Positions 13,711 to 25,929 of a DNA stretch of 64,000 nucleotides are shown here, piece by piece; the first letter of the stretch is position 1; the number at the start of each line of letters is the position of its first letter. The notes beneath the pieces are model-generated. The model was not told the DNA's origin and did not search any database. It worked only from the letters and a program-made list of their open reading frames with translations. Made by a program: the position numbers and the translations under genes. The DNA comes from Umbilicaria muhlenbergii (lineage: Eukaryota; Ascomycota; Lecanoromycetes; Umbilicariales; Umbilicariaceae). The stretch covers positions 4,720,996 through 4,784,995 of the forward strand of contig KK106982.1 of the NCBI GenBank assembly GCA_000611775.1, written 5' to 3'.

Positions 13711-13762
13711 TATCTTAAGAGCCTACATGCAGTAAACTTTACAGTTTGATGACAGTTGATTT
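13711..13762 (+). repeat. Terminal inverted repeat of H, left
   Basis: Pairs with 25880-25929 in reverse complement; the core match is CATGCAGTA-A/G-ACTTTACAGTT. GGGA precedes it at 13707-13710. Confidence 0.6.
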
Positions 13763-16700
13763 ACAGTAATATTAAAAAAACAGCTTTTCTTATGACTCAT
13801 CAGTTCAGTGTAGTAAAATAAAGACAGTGAAATTATATTACTGTAGTGAAAATTAATTCAGTCAGATTAAAACAGCAGTCTTAAAAAGTTATCATGATGT
13901 GACAGAGACAGTTGCACATTTTTTTACTGTCTTATTGTAAAAATGATAATTTTTAATCAACTACTCACAGACCCTCTGCAGATCATGCATAAAGTTATAA
14001 TGATTTCAATTATATCAGTTGTATGAAGACTGTCAGATGACAGCTAATCTGATGAAATTAAAGTAATGCAGATTACTGTTGATATTTGACACAGTTCACA
14101 GAGAGTCAGGGTTCAGAATTTTAAACATGTTGATATTTATTATGAATCAAAAACACTTTAATGTACATGAGTATTGAAGTCATGACTCAGTAATCTCTTC
14201 TTTAAATCTTCATTGTGATGAAATTATGTAGTTTTTCTGCATGTTCTTATAGAATTAATGAGAGTCCTGAATGTCTTTATTTCTCAAGGAAGTTTATGAA
14301 CTGACTGTGCACAAGCTGATGATCAAGATCTATTCAGATCAGTGAGTGAGAAATGTTCAAGAAGATATCATTCATTTAAATGTATATTAAGTGTCAGTAA
14401 CTAAATTCAAATCAAGATGTTAAAACAAGATGAGATGTTGAAAAAGATAAAATGAATGAAGTAATGCTTGAAAGATTGAAATTAACTCATTGATTAACAG
14501 CTTCTTGACTTGAACTTAATAACATGACTCTAAATGTATATGTGAGATTAGTAAAGTAATCTCAATGATTAAAAGAATCAAGCACTTACTGTGTATTTAA
14601 TAAAATTATAAAAGTTAACACTGTGATTAATATCTGCTCTTCCTTATCATCACAAACTTGATTTAAATATGTTTATCAACTTGACTGCAGATGAAGAGAG
14701 AAGGAAGAACTGCAACAACAAGAATAAATAATGATGAGATGTTGAGTATGTTTATCTTATGTCTTTGCAGATTAAGTGACTGAGGGAGAGCTGCAGCATC
14801 AAGCATTAATTGCAACAGAATGACAGATGTTTGTGTCACATCATAAAGTTATATCTCACAATGCACAAGACATTAACATTTGCAGATATGCAGGAAGGAA
14901 AAATTTATCTTCAAGATTAAATTTTACAGAGTGTGAAGAACCTTCTGTAGTATTAAGACACAAGTGTAAGTTAATTAATGTCATTTCAGCTGCAGTAATA
15001 TCTGATACATCCTCATTGTGATATCAAATTCCAGGATTGCAATGTTATTGCAATGTTAATGATCAGCCTGAGTTGAATAAGCAGAACATGAAAGAGCTGA
15101 AACAAATTAAAAAAAATCAACAGTGAATTAATGAATAATATAATGCTGAACTTTGAGTGAATGTCACAATTTGTATGAGAAACTCACTTTTTCAAGGCTC
15201 ACTCCTTTTAAAGTGAAAATGTCATACAAATCAGAAATCATGCACTTGAAGTGTATAATCACAATTTATAAATGTTGTTACTGTCATCATCTGTGATGAT
15301 GTTAACCTTGAGAAATCAAGCATTGTGAGATCAAGGATATAATGATGAAAATGAAAAATGCTTAAAATTGTGAAGGATCAACAGAGAGTCTGAAGAAAAA
15401 TTGAAGAAAAGTTGATGAAGAAAAATCTGATGTAAAAGAATTAATGAAGGATTGACAGAAAGTCTGAAGAAGAATTAATGAAAAGTCTGAAGTAATATTG
15501 ATAAAGAGTCTGAAGTAAGCAGGTCAGTGAAGAGTTTAAAAAAAGTAAATCAGCAGAAAATCTGAAAGAGGCAGATCAACAAAAAGTTTAAAAAAGAATT
15601 AATGAAAAGAATGATGCACAAATTATCACACATTATAAAGCAAAAAAATTAATCACTGTGAGTCCTGTGATAATAAATTCAACATTAAACATTTGTTAAG
15701 ATAATCTTAAAAGTCAGCAGAAGTCTGAAGCATTAATCAGTAATAAGAAAAAAGATCACTTTTTTAATTTTCATTACATCACACCTGTGAAACTCATCAT
15801 CATAGCAGAGCCTTTAAAAGCTTAAATAAAGAATGTTTAAACTCTTCATTAATAATTCTTCATAGAAGGGGGTTCACTTCTCAGTATGTATACTCTTTTT
15901 ATGAATGACAGCATCTTGTTTACTTCTTTTTTTCACAGATTTAATAATTTCATGCTTTTGCTCTGAGCTCTGATGAATCTCTTATGATAAATTAAATCCT
16001 GAAAGCACCTGGCTCTTGATAGCATTTGATCAAACAGATGCATTTAAAGTCATGAGACACATCATGATCTGTAATCTCATTAATAGTCCTCACTTTCACT
16101 TGTTATAATCATGTTGTTGCTTGAGTATTTGCTATGATGAAGAGTTGAAAATGAAGATTAAAAAGACACAGTCAGTGAAGAAGATTAAGATGATGAAATT
16201 AATAAAATAAGTAATGTCAGAAGAGTTTCAGCTGAATTTTGTTATGAAGACATAACAAATTAATTTGTGAATATCTGCAGACTGTTAGCAAGTGTCACTG
16301 TGATTGAAGAGCTTATCAAATAATGAAGTCATATGTTAAGTGATGATGTTAAGTGATGATGTTGAGTTTTATGATGAAAGTGCAAATGTTGAGATTTTTC
16401 ACAACAACATATTTTTAGTCTCTTCAAGGCAAGCTTTACATTATTATTATAACAGGAGTCTACATTGTAGTGATTTATTAACATTGTGTATTCAGTCTCA
16501 AATCAATTGTATCACTGATTTTCATTATATGAGCTTGTAGATATGTAGAATATGTGTAAACACTGTTACTTAAACTTTAAAGAAATTGAATTTCATTATT
16601 AATGTGAATTAATAAATGCTTCTCATCAAGATGCAAAGTATTAACAGACTCATCTGCATTTAAACTCTTCTTCACAGAGAGTATGTACAATTTTCTCACT

Positions 16701-16890
16701 TTTATTTATAATAATCTCACAATTACCTTTTCTTTTAAAAGAGACAAGAGTGACTCATTTAAAACTTAACCTCTTTAAGACAAATCCTGAATCATGATGA
16801 TTAAAGCAAATAAGCAGTGAAGTTCAAGAGAGATTTAATGAACAAATATGTGATTAATCTGTGCAAAGTGCTCACTCTGAAGAGAGATAA
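13763..16890. other. AT-rich interior of H, weakly coding-like
   Basis: No recognisable family. A coding-like plus frame lies around 14660-15140, including an open stretch at 14827-15021 (begins MFVSHHKVIS, later RYAGRKNLSS). The bases before it (ATGTCTTTGCAG, about 14759-14770) look like an intron 3' end. At about 15350-15620 there is a degenerate oligomer repeat around AGTCTGAAGAAGAATTAATG. An open frame at 16340-16540 is not recognised. A motif CTCACAGACCCTCTG at about 13961-13975 recurs in the same orientation at about 25516-25530. Confidence 0.35.
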
Positions 16891-19270
16891 AGTTCTCAGT
16901 GCAAAAGGTGATATGATGTTTTGTAGCACTATGTACATTCATCAATTAACAACACATGCTGACTTATCATACTGAGGATTGTCTATTTGCGTTGTGTGTA
17001 GAGAATGAGAATTAAAAATACTTACTCATTCATAAAACTTAACTTCTGACATCACTGCAATGAGATGATCCTGAAGGAGAATATATTTGAGGAGTTATAA
17101 TTCTGTGCAAATGCTTCTCAAAGTAATTGAGCAAATGAGCTTGCTGATAAAAGTGTAAAAGAATGAATTAACAGGTGTAAAACATCTCTTGTAAATTTAA
17201 ATGATATACACATCAAAGCTTTAAAATTAGCATGATGTTCATCTGAAGTAATCTCAATCTCAGACTCTTTCACATACATCACTTCATCTTGAAGGTCTGA
17301 TGAGGGTGATATAAACATAAAAAGCTTAAAACAAAGCTTTGTAATGTCCTGTACTGCAGCAGTTAAGTCTGAATCTGTGTCAATGAACATCTTTAATCTT
17401 AAAAAGTGAATGATTTGCTGCAAACTCTCCTTGAGTAAAAGTAATTTCTTCACATCTTGAAAGTTGATATGCATAACAGCCTTCTTAAAGAACTTGTGCT
17501 TATCTTCTTTAATCAAGACATTGCAATTATTTAAGATGATGTACTCTGCAGTCATGACACTGAAATGAAGATCAGTATGAAGATTAAGTCATTATTAATA
17601 TTATTGAAACTCCTTCACCTTGTCAGTTGCCTTTAAACCCTCAGTGATTATTGAAGCCTTTTTTAATTCTTGATCAGATAAATATTTAATCTCATTGTAT
17701 TAACTGAACTGAGATTCAGCACGTGATGTTCAATTTAAGAATATCATGATGAATGTTGCAATAACTGCAGCCTCAAACAATTTCTGAAATTCTTAATGAG
17801 TGGTATGAATGATCTTTGAAAGGTTATGTCAGTCTGTAGAAGACATGAATTTAGTTAAAATGACAGTGTTGTTATGAGCCTGAAGTGCAAAACAGCTGAC
17901 AATCATGTTCACAGCATTAAACCTCTTTGAGTGCATCTTTTAAGCAAACACACTGCGTACTGCCTCAATATATTTAGGCTGAACATGATTTGAAGTGAGT
18001 CATGTTCATAACATGATTAAGGTAACAACAGCAGCTCTTGCAGCCTCTTGCATTCATCAGCTTTATAAATGCATCAGAGGAGACTGCAGCTTGACTCACT
18101 TAAATGAGAATTAAAATACTTACAGCTTTAAAACATACTCTCTTTGATCTTTGAGAGTAAGAATGACTGTGAACAAGAGCTCTTGCATGAATTTTGTTAA
18201 ATCAGCATACTCAGAGTGAGCAGGATCTCCTGAGCATGATAATATTAAATTCAACACAAGTGTAATCTTTTTCAATGAAGAAGATGTCTCATTAAGTTTT
18301 CATTCAACACAGTAAACTCTTTACTCAGTTTTTCACAGAGCTGTAAAATGTTTATGTTGTTATTATATCTGATGATGAAATCATTCTTGCAGAAGTATAT
18401 TAAAATGAAGATCACCTCATTAATTAATTATCATCAAGCATGATCAGCAACCTCTTGTGACTTTTGCTGCTTAAACTCAGAGTTATCATTCTGCTGAGGT
18501 ATATCTTCAAGAAATGCCAGAATGAATACACACATAAACATATTATTTTCTTATATGTGCATCATAACTCCTTCATTCAGCTCATGTAGTGACTGAAGTG
18601 CCTCAATCACATCCTTAAAATTGCTATCATGAGGGTTCAGTGTAATTAAGAAGATGTTAACTCTTCATGTTCACTTCTATACAGTCATGCCAGCCAATAT
18701 TGCATAAATACTCATAAGAGATTTATACATATTACAGTAAAGACTGAACTCATCTATAAAGCACATAAATAATAAAGAAATGCAGGATTTGTAAGCATGA
18801 TTTTCAATTAAGTATTCTCATGAATAAGCCTTGATCTTCAGTTCATCATGTGATGATGCAGACATGTGAAGGGGCCTGATTTCCTTACAGTCAGTATGAA
18901 TGATGCATTGTATAATTCAGTTGAATTCAATAACTTGCATACTTAAATTAAAGTCTTTAATGTTTTTAATAACCTCTGTATATTAAAACTTGTAGTTCAG
19001 ATGCATATTAAGAAGGTGTTTCTTAATCTGATTTAATGTTAATTAATTAATAATGTCCTTTAATAGAAAAAGCTTCTTGAGATTCTTGTCAGATATTTTA
19101 AGCAGTTGTAAAAATGCTTCTGACAAATCTCATCATTGAGCAAGTTGTTATATAACAATAATGATCACACCTGAATCTGAAGCTGCTGAGGTATGATCTC
19201 TCTCAACACATAAAACATGATTTATATGTGATGTGTATTCTGTGTCCCAGCACTTGCAATCCTCTTCATT
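16890..19270 (-). pseudogene. EnSpm/CACTA-like transposase relic
   Basis: Decayed DDE-type transposase read on the minus strand, many in-frame TGA/TAA codons. Landmarks: FIDEFSLYCNMYKSLMSIYA (about 18.69-18.75 kb, first catalytic Asp region), the conserved run NIFLITLNPHDSNFKDVIEA (about 18.61-18.67 kb), then FILAFLEDIPQQND (about 18.49-18.53 kb), corresponding to F-x-GD-x-PQQ of Tnp2-like fungal transposases. The C-terminal part contains a 145-codon open stretch (17118-17555) with NLHTDLHFS upstream and VLIKEDKHKFFKKAV, typical of the same family's end. A probable intron lies at about 18.09-18.12 kb (GTAAGT on the minus strand). Family assignment is from remembered motifs, not a search; the end near 16.9 kb is approximate. 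Confidence 0.65.
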
Positions 19271-20279
19271 GCATCAGCATCAGCAATTTAGCAAGTTAGC
19301 TCTGAGTTAGTTTTTAGCACTTTGAGCGCTCTGAGCTTCTGATCTCATGTCTCAGCTAACAGCTGCTCTTAGCACCTTCTGAGTGCTTTGAGCTCAACCT
19401 TAAATCTTGAGCAGAACATCAAAATTTTGTGATAAAAAAACAATTATTAAAACAATTGTTTAAACAAGTACACACACAGTGTTATAATAACAGTAAAACT
19501 TATAATAAGTAAACTTTTGCTAAAATTCACTTTTCTGCAATAAAAAATCATGATTTGTTGAGTCTGAAAGCACTGTATAAGTGTTGAGTTCTGAATATTT
19601 AAAGAACTTCAAGATTTTCATCACTTAAAAATTTACACACTTTAATAACTTTTGCAACTCAACAGATATGAAGAAACTTTCAATGCATAAATTATAAAAA
19701 ACAGTATTATCTATTAATGTTAAATTAAAAGTTTCTTCATAACTGCTATTGTTGTTAAGTTATATTTAATTCAAGTTTTCAATAGCAAAAAATCTTTCAA
19801 AAAAAGTCACATACTTTGAATAACTATTGCGCTTTTATACTTATAATATAACTTTCAGGTTATAAGTTGTAGAGAATAAGCTGTTTAAGAGTTTTCTGAT
19901 ACAAAGTTTCTTTTTATGTGTTGTTGGTGTTGAGTTATTCAAAAAGTCATTAAAAATCTGTTTATTAATGTTGTAATTTTCATCACTGAAAGTTTGAAAT
20001 CAATATAACTTTTTAACAACAACAGTTATAAAAAAACTTCAAGTTATAAAACTGTTTAATAGCTTATTCTCTACAACTTATAAACTGAAAATTATATCAT
20101 AAGTATAAAAGCGCAATAGTTATTCAAAGTATGTGACTTTTTTTAAAAGATTTCTCGCTATTGAAAACTTGAATTAAATATAACTTAACAACAATTTACT
20201 GCTCAGAGAGTGCTCTGAGCGCATAAAGTACTATTAACTAAAACCTTATTTTTGAGCGGGCTGCCAAGTTGCGGATGCA
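19270..20279 (+). repeat. Fold-back arm L (about 1.0 kb)
   Basis: Left arm of a large inverted repeat; its partner is 21229-22470. The outer part (GCAATTTAGCAAGTTAG...GAGCGCTCTGAGC) and the inner part (GAGCGCATAAAGTACTATTA...GAGCGGGCTG) both match the partner in reverse complement. The two ends of the arm resemble each other as imperfect terminal repeats (CAGC...AGCGCTC-GAGC), so L may be one copy of a non-autonomous element. An internal hairpin occurs at about 19815-20145 (CTTATTCTCTACAACTTATA and its complement). No coding capacity. Confidence 0.75.
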
Positions 20280-21228
20280 GAAGAGAGCAATGTCAGATGA
20301 AAATAATAATTCATCATCAGAATAACTGACAAAGTCTTCAGAATATGCTTAAATTGATGAATCTTAAACATAAGACTCTCAGAGTTCTGAAGGCTGATTC
20401 ATAAAATTAATCATTTCAAAGTGTAACTTCTCTGTAAAGACTTTCAAAGAAAGCATGATTTGAAATAAGTATTTAAGATTAAATCAGTACATTCACTCTG
20501 TATGAATCAAAGACCTTACCTTATCTGAATGAGAGAGTGTTGATAATTATGTAAAATCAAGAGTAAGCTTCTTGCACTTAAACTTTAACAGTGACAGCTG
20601 GCTTTTGATCTTTGCATGAAAGATGAATAACTTTTTTAATAAAGCTTTCAATTGATTGACATTCAGTAATAGAGAAAAGACTCATAATAATGACTTTTAA
20701 TTATCTCATGTGATTGCAGCCTCCTCAACTCAAAGCCTCAACATCAATGTGAATGTGTCAAGCATGTTAAAAAAGCATTTATGCAGAACTTCCTTTGACA
20801 TATCTGAAGAAAACACAGTCATTGAAGATGTAGTAATTGATGATCTCTCTTCTCTCATCTTAATATGCATCTTCATCTCTTATATTTTATCTTCAAGCTT
20901 CTTCACACTCTCTGCAAATTCCTTTATGAGTGCAGTAAATGATGATGCAGGTATCTTTTCTTCAATGTCATGTTACAGCTCTGACTGAGGAAGAAAGATT
21001 AAAATATCATTAAAAATTACAGATTCAATGATATCAACTTGTGAGACTTCATTGAGAGAGGTTGATGTTCTTGAACAGTCTTGAATCTAACGTGACATGA
21101 GTTAATCAAGTGAAAAAATTCTAGATGTGACACTGTCAACTTGATATAATCTCATGTAAGCAGAGAACACACTTACATAATGCTGCTCTTGCAAAACTCC
21201 CCTCTCAGGCTGCACTTGTTTCAATGAA
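20280..21228 (+). pseudogene. Coding-like core between the fold-back arms
   Basis: One plus-strand frame runs almost the full 950 bp, interrupted only by TGA/TAA codons of the kind the mutation process makes. It begins MQKRAMSDENNNSSSE, contains KCNFSVKTFKESM and YLRLNQYIHSV, has an uninterrupted 92-codon part (20710-20988), and ends with a cysteine-rich run (CCSCKTPLSGCTCFNEC, about 21.18-21.23 kb). I do not recognise the protein. The cysteine run is vaguely like a CXC (tesmin/TSO1) motif, but this is weak. It could be a second gene of transposon H or captured DNA. Confidence 0.45.
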
Positions 21229-22470
21229 TGCATTCACAACTTGACAGCCCGCTCAAAAATAAGGTTTTAGTTAATAGTACTTTATGCGCTCAGAGCACTC
21301 TCTGAGCAGTAAATGAGCTCATACAAATCTTACACTTTAAATAATTATTATACCTTCATGAATAATAAAAAACTTTTTATTGAAAAGTTTTAAATCTCTT
21401 TATTCTGTACACTTTATAGATTAAAGATTTCTTCATAAGTTTTAATTTGCAATAGTTATGAATTAAAAAACTTTTAACTAATTATAAATATATTAGCATA
21501 TTGAATAACTATTGCGCTTTTATACTTATAATATAACTTTCAGTTTATAAGTTGTAGAGAATAAGCTGTTTAAGAGTTTTCTTATACAAAGTTTCTTTTT
21601 ATGTGTTGTTGTTGTTGAGTTATTCAAAAAGTCATTAAAAGTCTATTTATTAATTTTATAAGTTGTAGAGAATAAGCTATTAAACAGTTTTATAACTTGA
21701 AGTTTTTTTATAACTGTTGTTGTTAAAAAGTTATATTGATTTCAAACTTTCAGTGATGAAAATTACAACATTAATAAACAGATTTTTAATGACTTTTTGA
21801 ATAACTCAACACCAACAACACATAAAAAGAAACTTTGTATCAGAAAACTCTTAAACAGCTTATTCTCTACAACTTATAACCTGAAAGTTATATTATAAGT
21901 ATAAAAGCGCAATAGTTATTCAAAGTATGTGACTTTTTTTGAAAGATTTTTTGCTATTGAAAACTTGAATTAAATATAACTTAACAACAATAGCAGTTAT
22001 GAAGAAACTTTTAATTTAACATTAATAGATAATACTGTTTTTTATAATTTATGCATTGAAAGTTTCTTCATATCTGTTGAGTTGCAAAAGTTATTAAAGT
22101 GTGTAAATTTTTAAGTGATGAAAATCTTGAAGTTCTTTAAATATTCAGAACTCAACACTTATACAGTGCTTTCAGACTCAACAAATCATGATTTTTTATT
22201 GCAGAAAAGTGAATTTTAGCAAAAGTTTACTTATTATAAGTTTTACTGTTATTATAACACTGTGTGTGTACTTGTTTAAACAATTGTTTTAATAATTGTT
22301 TTTTTATCACAAAATTTTGATGTTCTGCTCAAGATTTAAGGTTGAGCTCAAAGCGCTCAGCAGGTGCTAAGAGCAGCTGTTAGCTGAGACATGAGATCAG
22401 AAGCTCAGAGCGCTCAAAGTGCTAAAAACTAACTCAGAGTTAACTTGCTAAATTGCTGATGTGCTGAGAT
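21229..22470 (-). repeat. Fold-back arm R (about 1.2 kb)
   Basis: Inverted partner of 19270-20279, about 230 bp longer because the internal hairpin is extended (about 21490-21935, with CTTATTCTCTACAACTTATA in both orientations). The inner end reads CAGCCCGCTCAAAAATAAGG; the outer end reads TTAACTTGCTAAATTGCTG. Similarity to L is far higher than expected for two independently mutated old copies. That suggests late duplication, gene conversion, or a structure that escaped mutation. Confidence 0.75.
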
Positions 22471-22750
22471 GACTGCTGCCTTGCAAATAAAGGATGTTTT
22501 TGTAATGATAATGAAACCTCTCCTCATTTAAACATGTTGCTGATAGATATGATGAAGTGCAGGAAAGACTTGAGGTAAAATGACACAAAATTAATGTCCT
22601 CAGTAAGATAATTATTAACTTGAACTGAATAAAGGGTTCAAAAAATCTCAAAGTTTAAGTGATCATGAATTCAATCTTAAAGGCTGTAGTATGAATCTGC
22701 AAGTTTTGTTGCTGCCATCATCAGAACAAGACACTTTTGAATTAATAATC

Positions 22751-22966
22751 AAGTATCATGAAGGATTTCACAGATGATTTTGCAGAGGATATCACAGAAG
22801 ATATTACAGAGAATTTTAAGTAAAATATCAAGAAGAATATCATGAAAAATTTCATAAAAAGTATTGAGAAGGGTTTTACAGAGGCTTTTGCAGAGATTAT
22901 CAAAAAGAGTATTAAGCAGAGTATTAAGTAAGGTTTTAAGCAGAGTTTCAAGAAGAGTAGTGAGAT
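22751..22966. repeat. 12-bp minisatellite, 18 units
   Basis: Eighteen degenerate units in exact 12-bp register, of the form GAATATCACAGA / GAGTATTAAGCA. On the plus strand they read as tetrapeptides such as RISQ/KILQ/RVLS, and on the minus strand as LLNT/ILCD-like repeats. The register never slips, as expected if the array once lay in a coding region. Confidence 0.8.
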
Positions 22967-23900
22967 GAAAGATCATGAAAGATCACAGAGAATCAAAAAA
23001 GATTGAAGATAAAACTTTGCATAATGACTGTTAACTTAAATTAATGATCATGTTAGCTGAGCAACCTGATGAAAGATGAAGAGAAGATTGCAAATGCATG
23101 TCACATGCTCACTGCACTCACTGCAAAGTTAAGCTGAGCACTATGTGATCACTGAAGATTAACAGAACACCTCATGAAGGTTTAAAATGTCACTGCCTCA
23201 CAGTCATTATTCTCAAGGGGTTTTACTCACTTTCATCATCAACTAGAAAGCTCTTTCTGGCAGTCAACATAAAATTTCAGATAACAGATGTCATGATTCT
23301 TCACAGCTTTCATTGTCAAGGCTTTTACCTGAGATTCAATCAGGAAAGCTCTCTCATTCACAGTATGCTTTTCAAGAGTCTCAGCATTCAACTCTCTTCT
23401 TTTAAACACAGCTTAAATAATTATAAGCTTTTTCTTTAAGGTTCTTTAATGTGCTTCTGATGATCTAAATCCCTGATTCATTGAGGAGTTGATGAGAAAT
23501 GATTAACATGCTTCAGTATATGTCAACTGTAACAGTAGAAGATTAAGAGTTTTAAATAAAAAATGTCTTACTCTGTGCTGACCCTGTCTATCTGTAGATC
23601 AGTGATATAATAAATGACAGAGTTGAGGAACTAAAGTGCTGAGGTGTTGAAGCAGATGAATGAGAGAAGCAGGCATCATGAGAATTTTAATGAGGTGATG
23701 CAACTCTTTCTGCAAGGCTGACTGCCTTGATATTATCATGTTTCCTCACATTTTAAGGATTTCTTTTCATGACAGCTGCACCTTCAATTGCAATTCTCAA
23801 TGCACACAAGTCAGCATGATAGTACTTTAGCAATCAAATATAATTATCATTGTTTACTACAGTAGTCATGCTGTTGAAGTCATCTCAGGTCAGCACTGCA
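22967..23900. other. AT-rich interior of H, no gene recognised
   Basis: About 0.9 kb of hypermutated sequence with only short open stretches on either strand. No repeats or motifs were recognised. Confidence 0.4.
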
Positions 23901-25400
23901 GTTTAAAAGCATAAACATGACACTGACAGCACCTCTTCTTCAGCAAAAAAGATTCAACTCAGCAAAACTGCAATTCAAGATGAAGAGATCATCAGTGATA
24001 CTGAGCTTGATGATATTAAAAATGCATCAGTCTCTCCTTTGTCTCCTGATGTAAGTAACTTCAAATATACTATTTCTGTGCTAATTGATTATGCAGAATG
24101 CCTCTGACATTACAGAGAGCAGCACTGTTGATGACATGATTTAAAAATCTGATGCTGAACTTCTCATCTTAAATCATAAACATGATGATTTGATTAAAGC
24201 TGCAGAGCAGCCTGCTATCTGAATGATGAAGAGACTCAAAACTCATGAAGAGTTATGTTGAATGAAAAAACTCAAGTATTAAAAGTTTCATCAACACACG
24301 CGCTATATGTACCTGTTGTATTTCTGAAGATATGATTGAGAGCCAATAATCAGGGATGTGTATGAAGATGAGGTGATCAGTAATTCAGACAGTGAGTTGT
24401 TTCAATAAACATATTGACAGATTAAGGAAATTATTAAGAGTTGAAAGAACATCTGCATAAGCAAGATGATTATAAGTTTAATTATTTTAAGAAACATCTA
24501 CACAGTTAATTAATATAATTTTAAAAGCATGTTGAAGGGATTCTGACACAAGAAGATAATGATGCAGCAATCTTAATTTATCTGATCTCTGAGAAATCAC
24601 TTGTGATGTAATTTGTGTAATACTTCTCTTCATCATCCTTCATGAATGTGTTCAACTTTATCAACAGTCACATTGATGTTGATCTGTCATCAAAGCTGAG
24701 GATTTATTACTGCATAAGTACATTCTTCCACTCATGCTATTCTGTTTAATATAAGTTAACATATCTTATCTTAAACATTTATGCCACTCTAGCTGTGAAG
24801 GTCAAGATGCACATTGACTGAGTTAAAAATAATTATCAAGAGGAGATAAAATATCATCATGAATCTCTTCTGAATTTCTGAGACATCATGACAATATGAA
24901 GTTGCTGATCCCTCCTTAACATCAATCACTTTCACTTGAAGGTGAAATCAACAGATCATGTTATAAAGTTCAAAAAGATCATCATTTTTTCAGATGATGA
25001 TGAAAGTCTTTTTGTATCTGCAGTCTCTGCAGATATGCGTGAGCTCAATTGCCCTTAATGAGAGAGATGATGAGTGAAGTTGAGAGCTTGATGTGCTTGA
25101 TTTGCTGCATTTAATGAAGCATTTTTACTTTTAAGAGACCCTGAGATCTGCTACTTAATGTGTTATGACAGAAAGCATTGAACTTTCTTGCAGTATCAAT
25201 ACTCATTTGCTTAATGTTATAATTATGATTTAATTCATACAGTCAGCTTAACTTTAGAGCAGGCTTTGAAGCCTGACAGAGCTTAAGCTTAGTTCATCAT
25301 CATCTTGTCTCATTGCAGATGTGACTGCATTCTTTAAATTAATTCATGATTCTACTACCTCTGTTGTGGTGCAAAGTGAACATGTGTGAAAGGCCTGACT
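23900..25400 (+). pseudogene. Intron-bearing gene relic in H, unknown product
   Basis: Coding-like plus-strand sequence with a canonical small intron at 24051-24096 (GTAAGTAACT...CTAATTGATTATGCAG, 46 bp). The acidic frame before it (DTELDDIKNASVSPLSPD) and after it (NASDITESSTVDDM) is in phase. Further on, 24.65-25.25 kb reads in long stretches broken by TGA/TAA (FINSHIDVDLSSKLRIYYC, IFSDDDESLFVSAVSADMRE, LLRDPEICYLMCYDRKH). I do not recognise the protein. Its position beside a CACTA-like transposase would suit a second element-encoded gene. Confidence 0.45.
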
Positions 25401-25879
25401 CACTAGAGGGGGGTGCTGCGGCATGTCATGAGGATGAAAGCAATCATACCTTAAGCCTGATCAAACTCTCAATGAGGTCATTGAGCGCTCAAGGAAACTC
25501 CTAAATCTGATTAATTATTCACAGACCCTCTGTCAATCATTGTCACACTGTAAAAACCTGCTTACTGTAATTTGCTATCACCGCTCTCCTACAACAACAG
25601 TTTAAATTCTTATTACATTCCTACAATTATCTTCAGATCAGTTTATCTCTCATACTGTCATCTTTAAGTTGTCATAGATGTGACTGTTATTTTTTCAAGA
25701 ATCATTCTAATGTTCTGACAGTGTTTTTCAAATTTTACCGTAAATATGCAAATTACTGTCATACAACTTCAGCCGCTCTTCCCATATAGTAGTCTCAAAT
25801 CAATGACAGTTTGATGACTGTTTTCAATCTGATAACTGTTCCATTATGGTAATGCAACAGTTGCTTTACACTACGGTTT

Positions 25880-25929
25880 GCTAACTGTTCATTAACTGTA
25901 AAGTCTACTGCATGCGGGCCCGTAAGGTA
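25880..25929 (-). repeat. Terminal inverted repeat of H, right
   Basis: Reverse-complement partner of 13711-13762. The preceding 370 bp carries several ACTGT/ACAGT motifs and retains CpG sites, so it is less mutated than the interior. Confidence 0.6.

Larger units (their letters stand above)
13711..25929. mobile_element. Candidate 12.2-kb DNA transposon H (EnSpm/CACTA-like)
   Basis: The two ends are inverted repeats of each other for about 50 bp. The left end reads TATCTTAAGAGCCTACATGC and the reverse complement of the right end reads TACCTTACGGGCCCGCATGC, both continuing AGTA/GACTTTACAGTT. Nearly all differences are transitions. GGGA abuts both ends (13707-13710 and 25930-25933), a possible target duplication. 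Short ACAGTT/TTACAGT motifs recur near both ends, as subterminal repeats do in CACTA elements. Inside are a CACTA-like transposase relic (minus strand), a large fold-back structure, a 12-bp minisatellite and a plus-strand intron-bearing relic. Most of the interior is hypermutated; the last 370 bp still has CpGs. The terminal bases are not CACTA, so family placement rests on the transposase. Confidence 0.55.

Noticed and set aside
17118-17555. 145-codon minus-strand frame as an independent host gene
   Set aside because: It continues upstream in the same frame, through stop codons, into the CACTA-like transposase relic, so it is the C-terminal part of that.
13961-25530. CTCACAGACCCTCTG-type motif near both ends of H as a second pair of terminal repeats
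   Set aside because: The two copies are in the same orientation and similarity stops after about 20 bp, so they do not form inverted ends; noted only as a shared subterminal motif.
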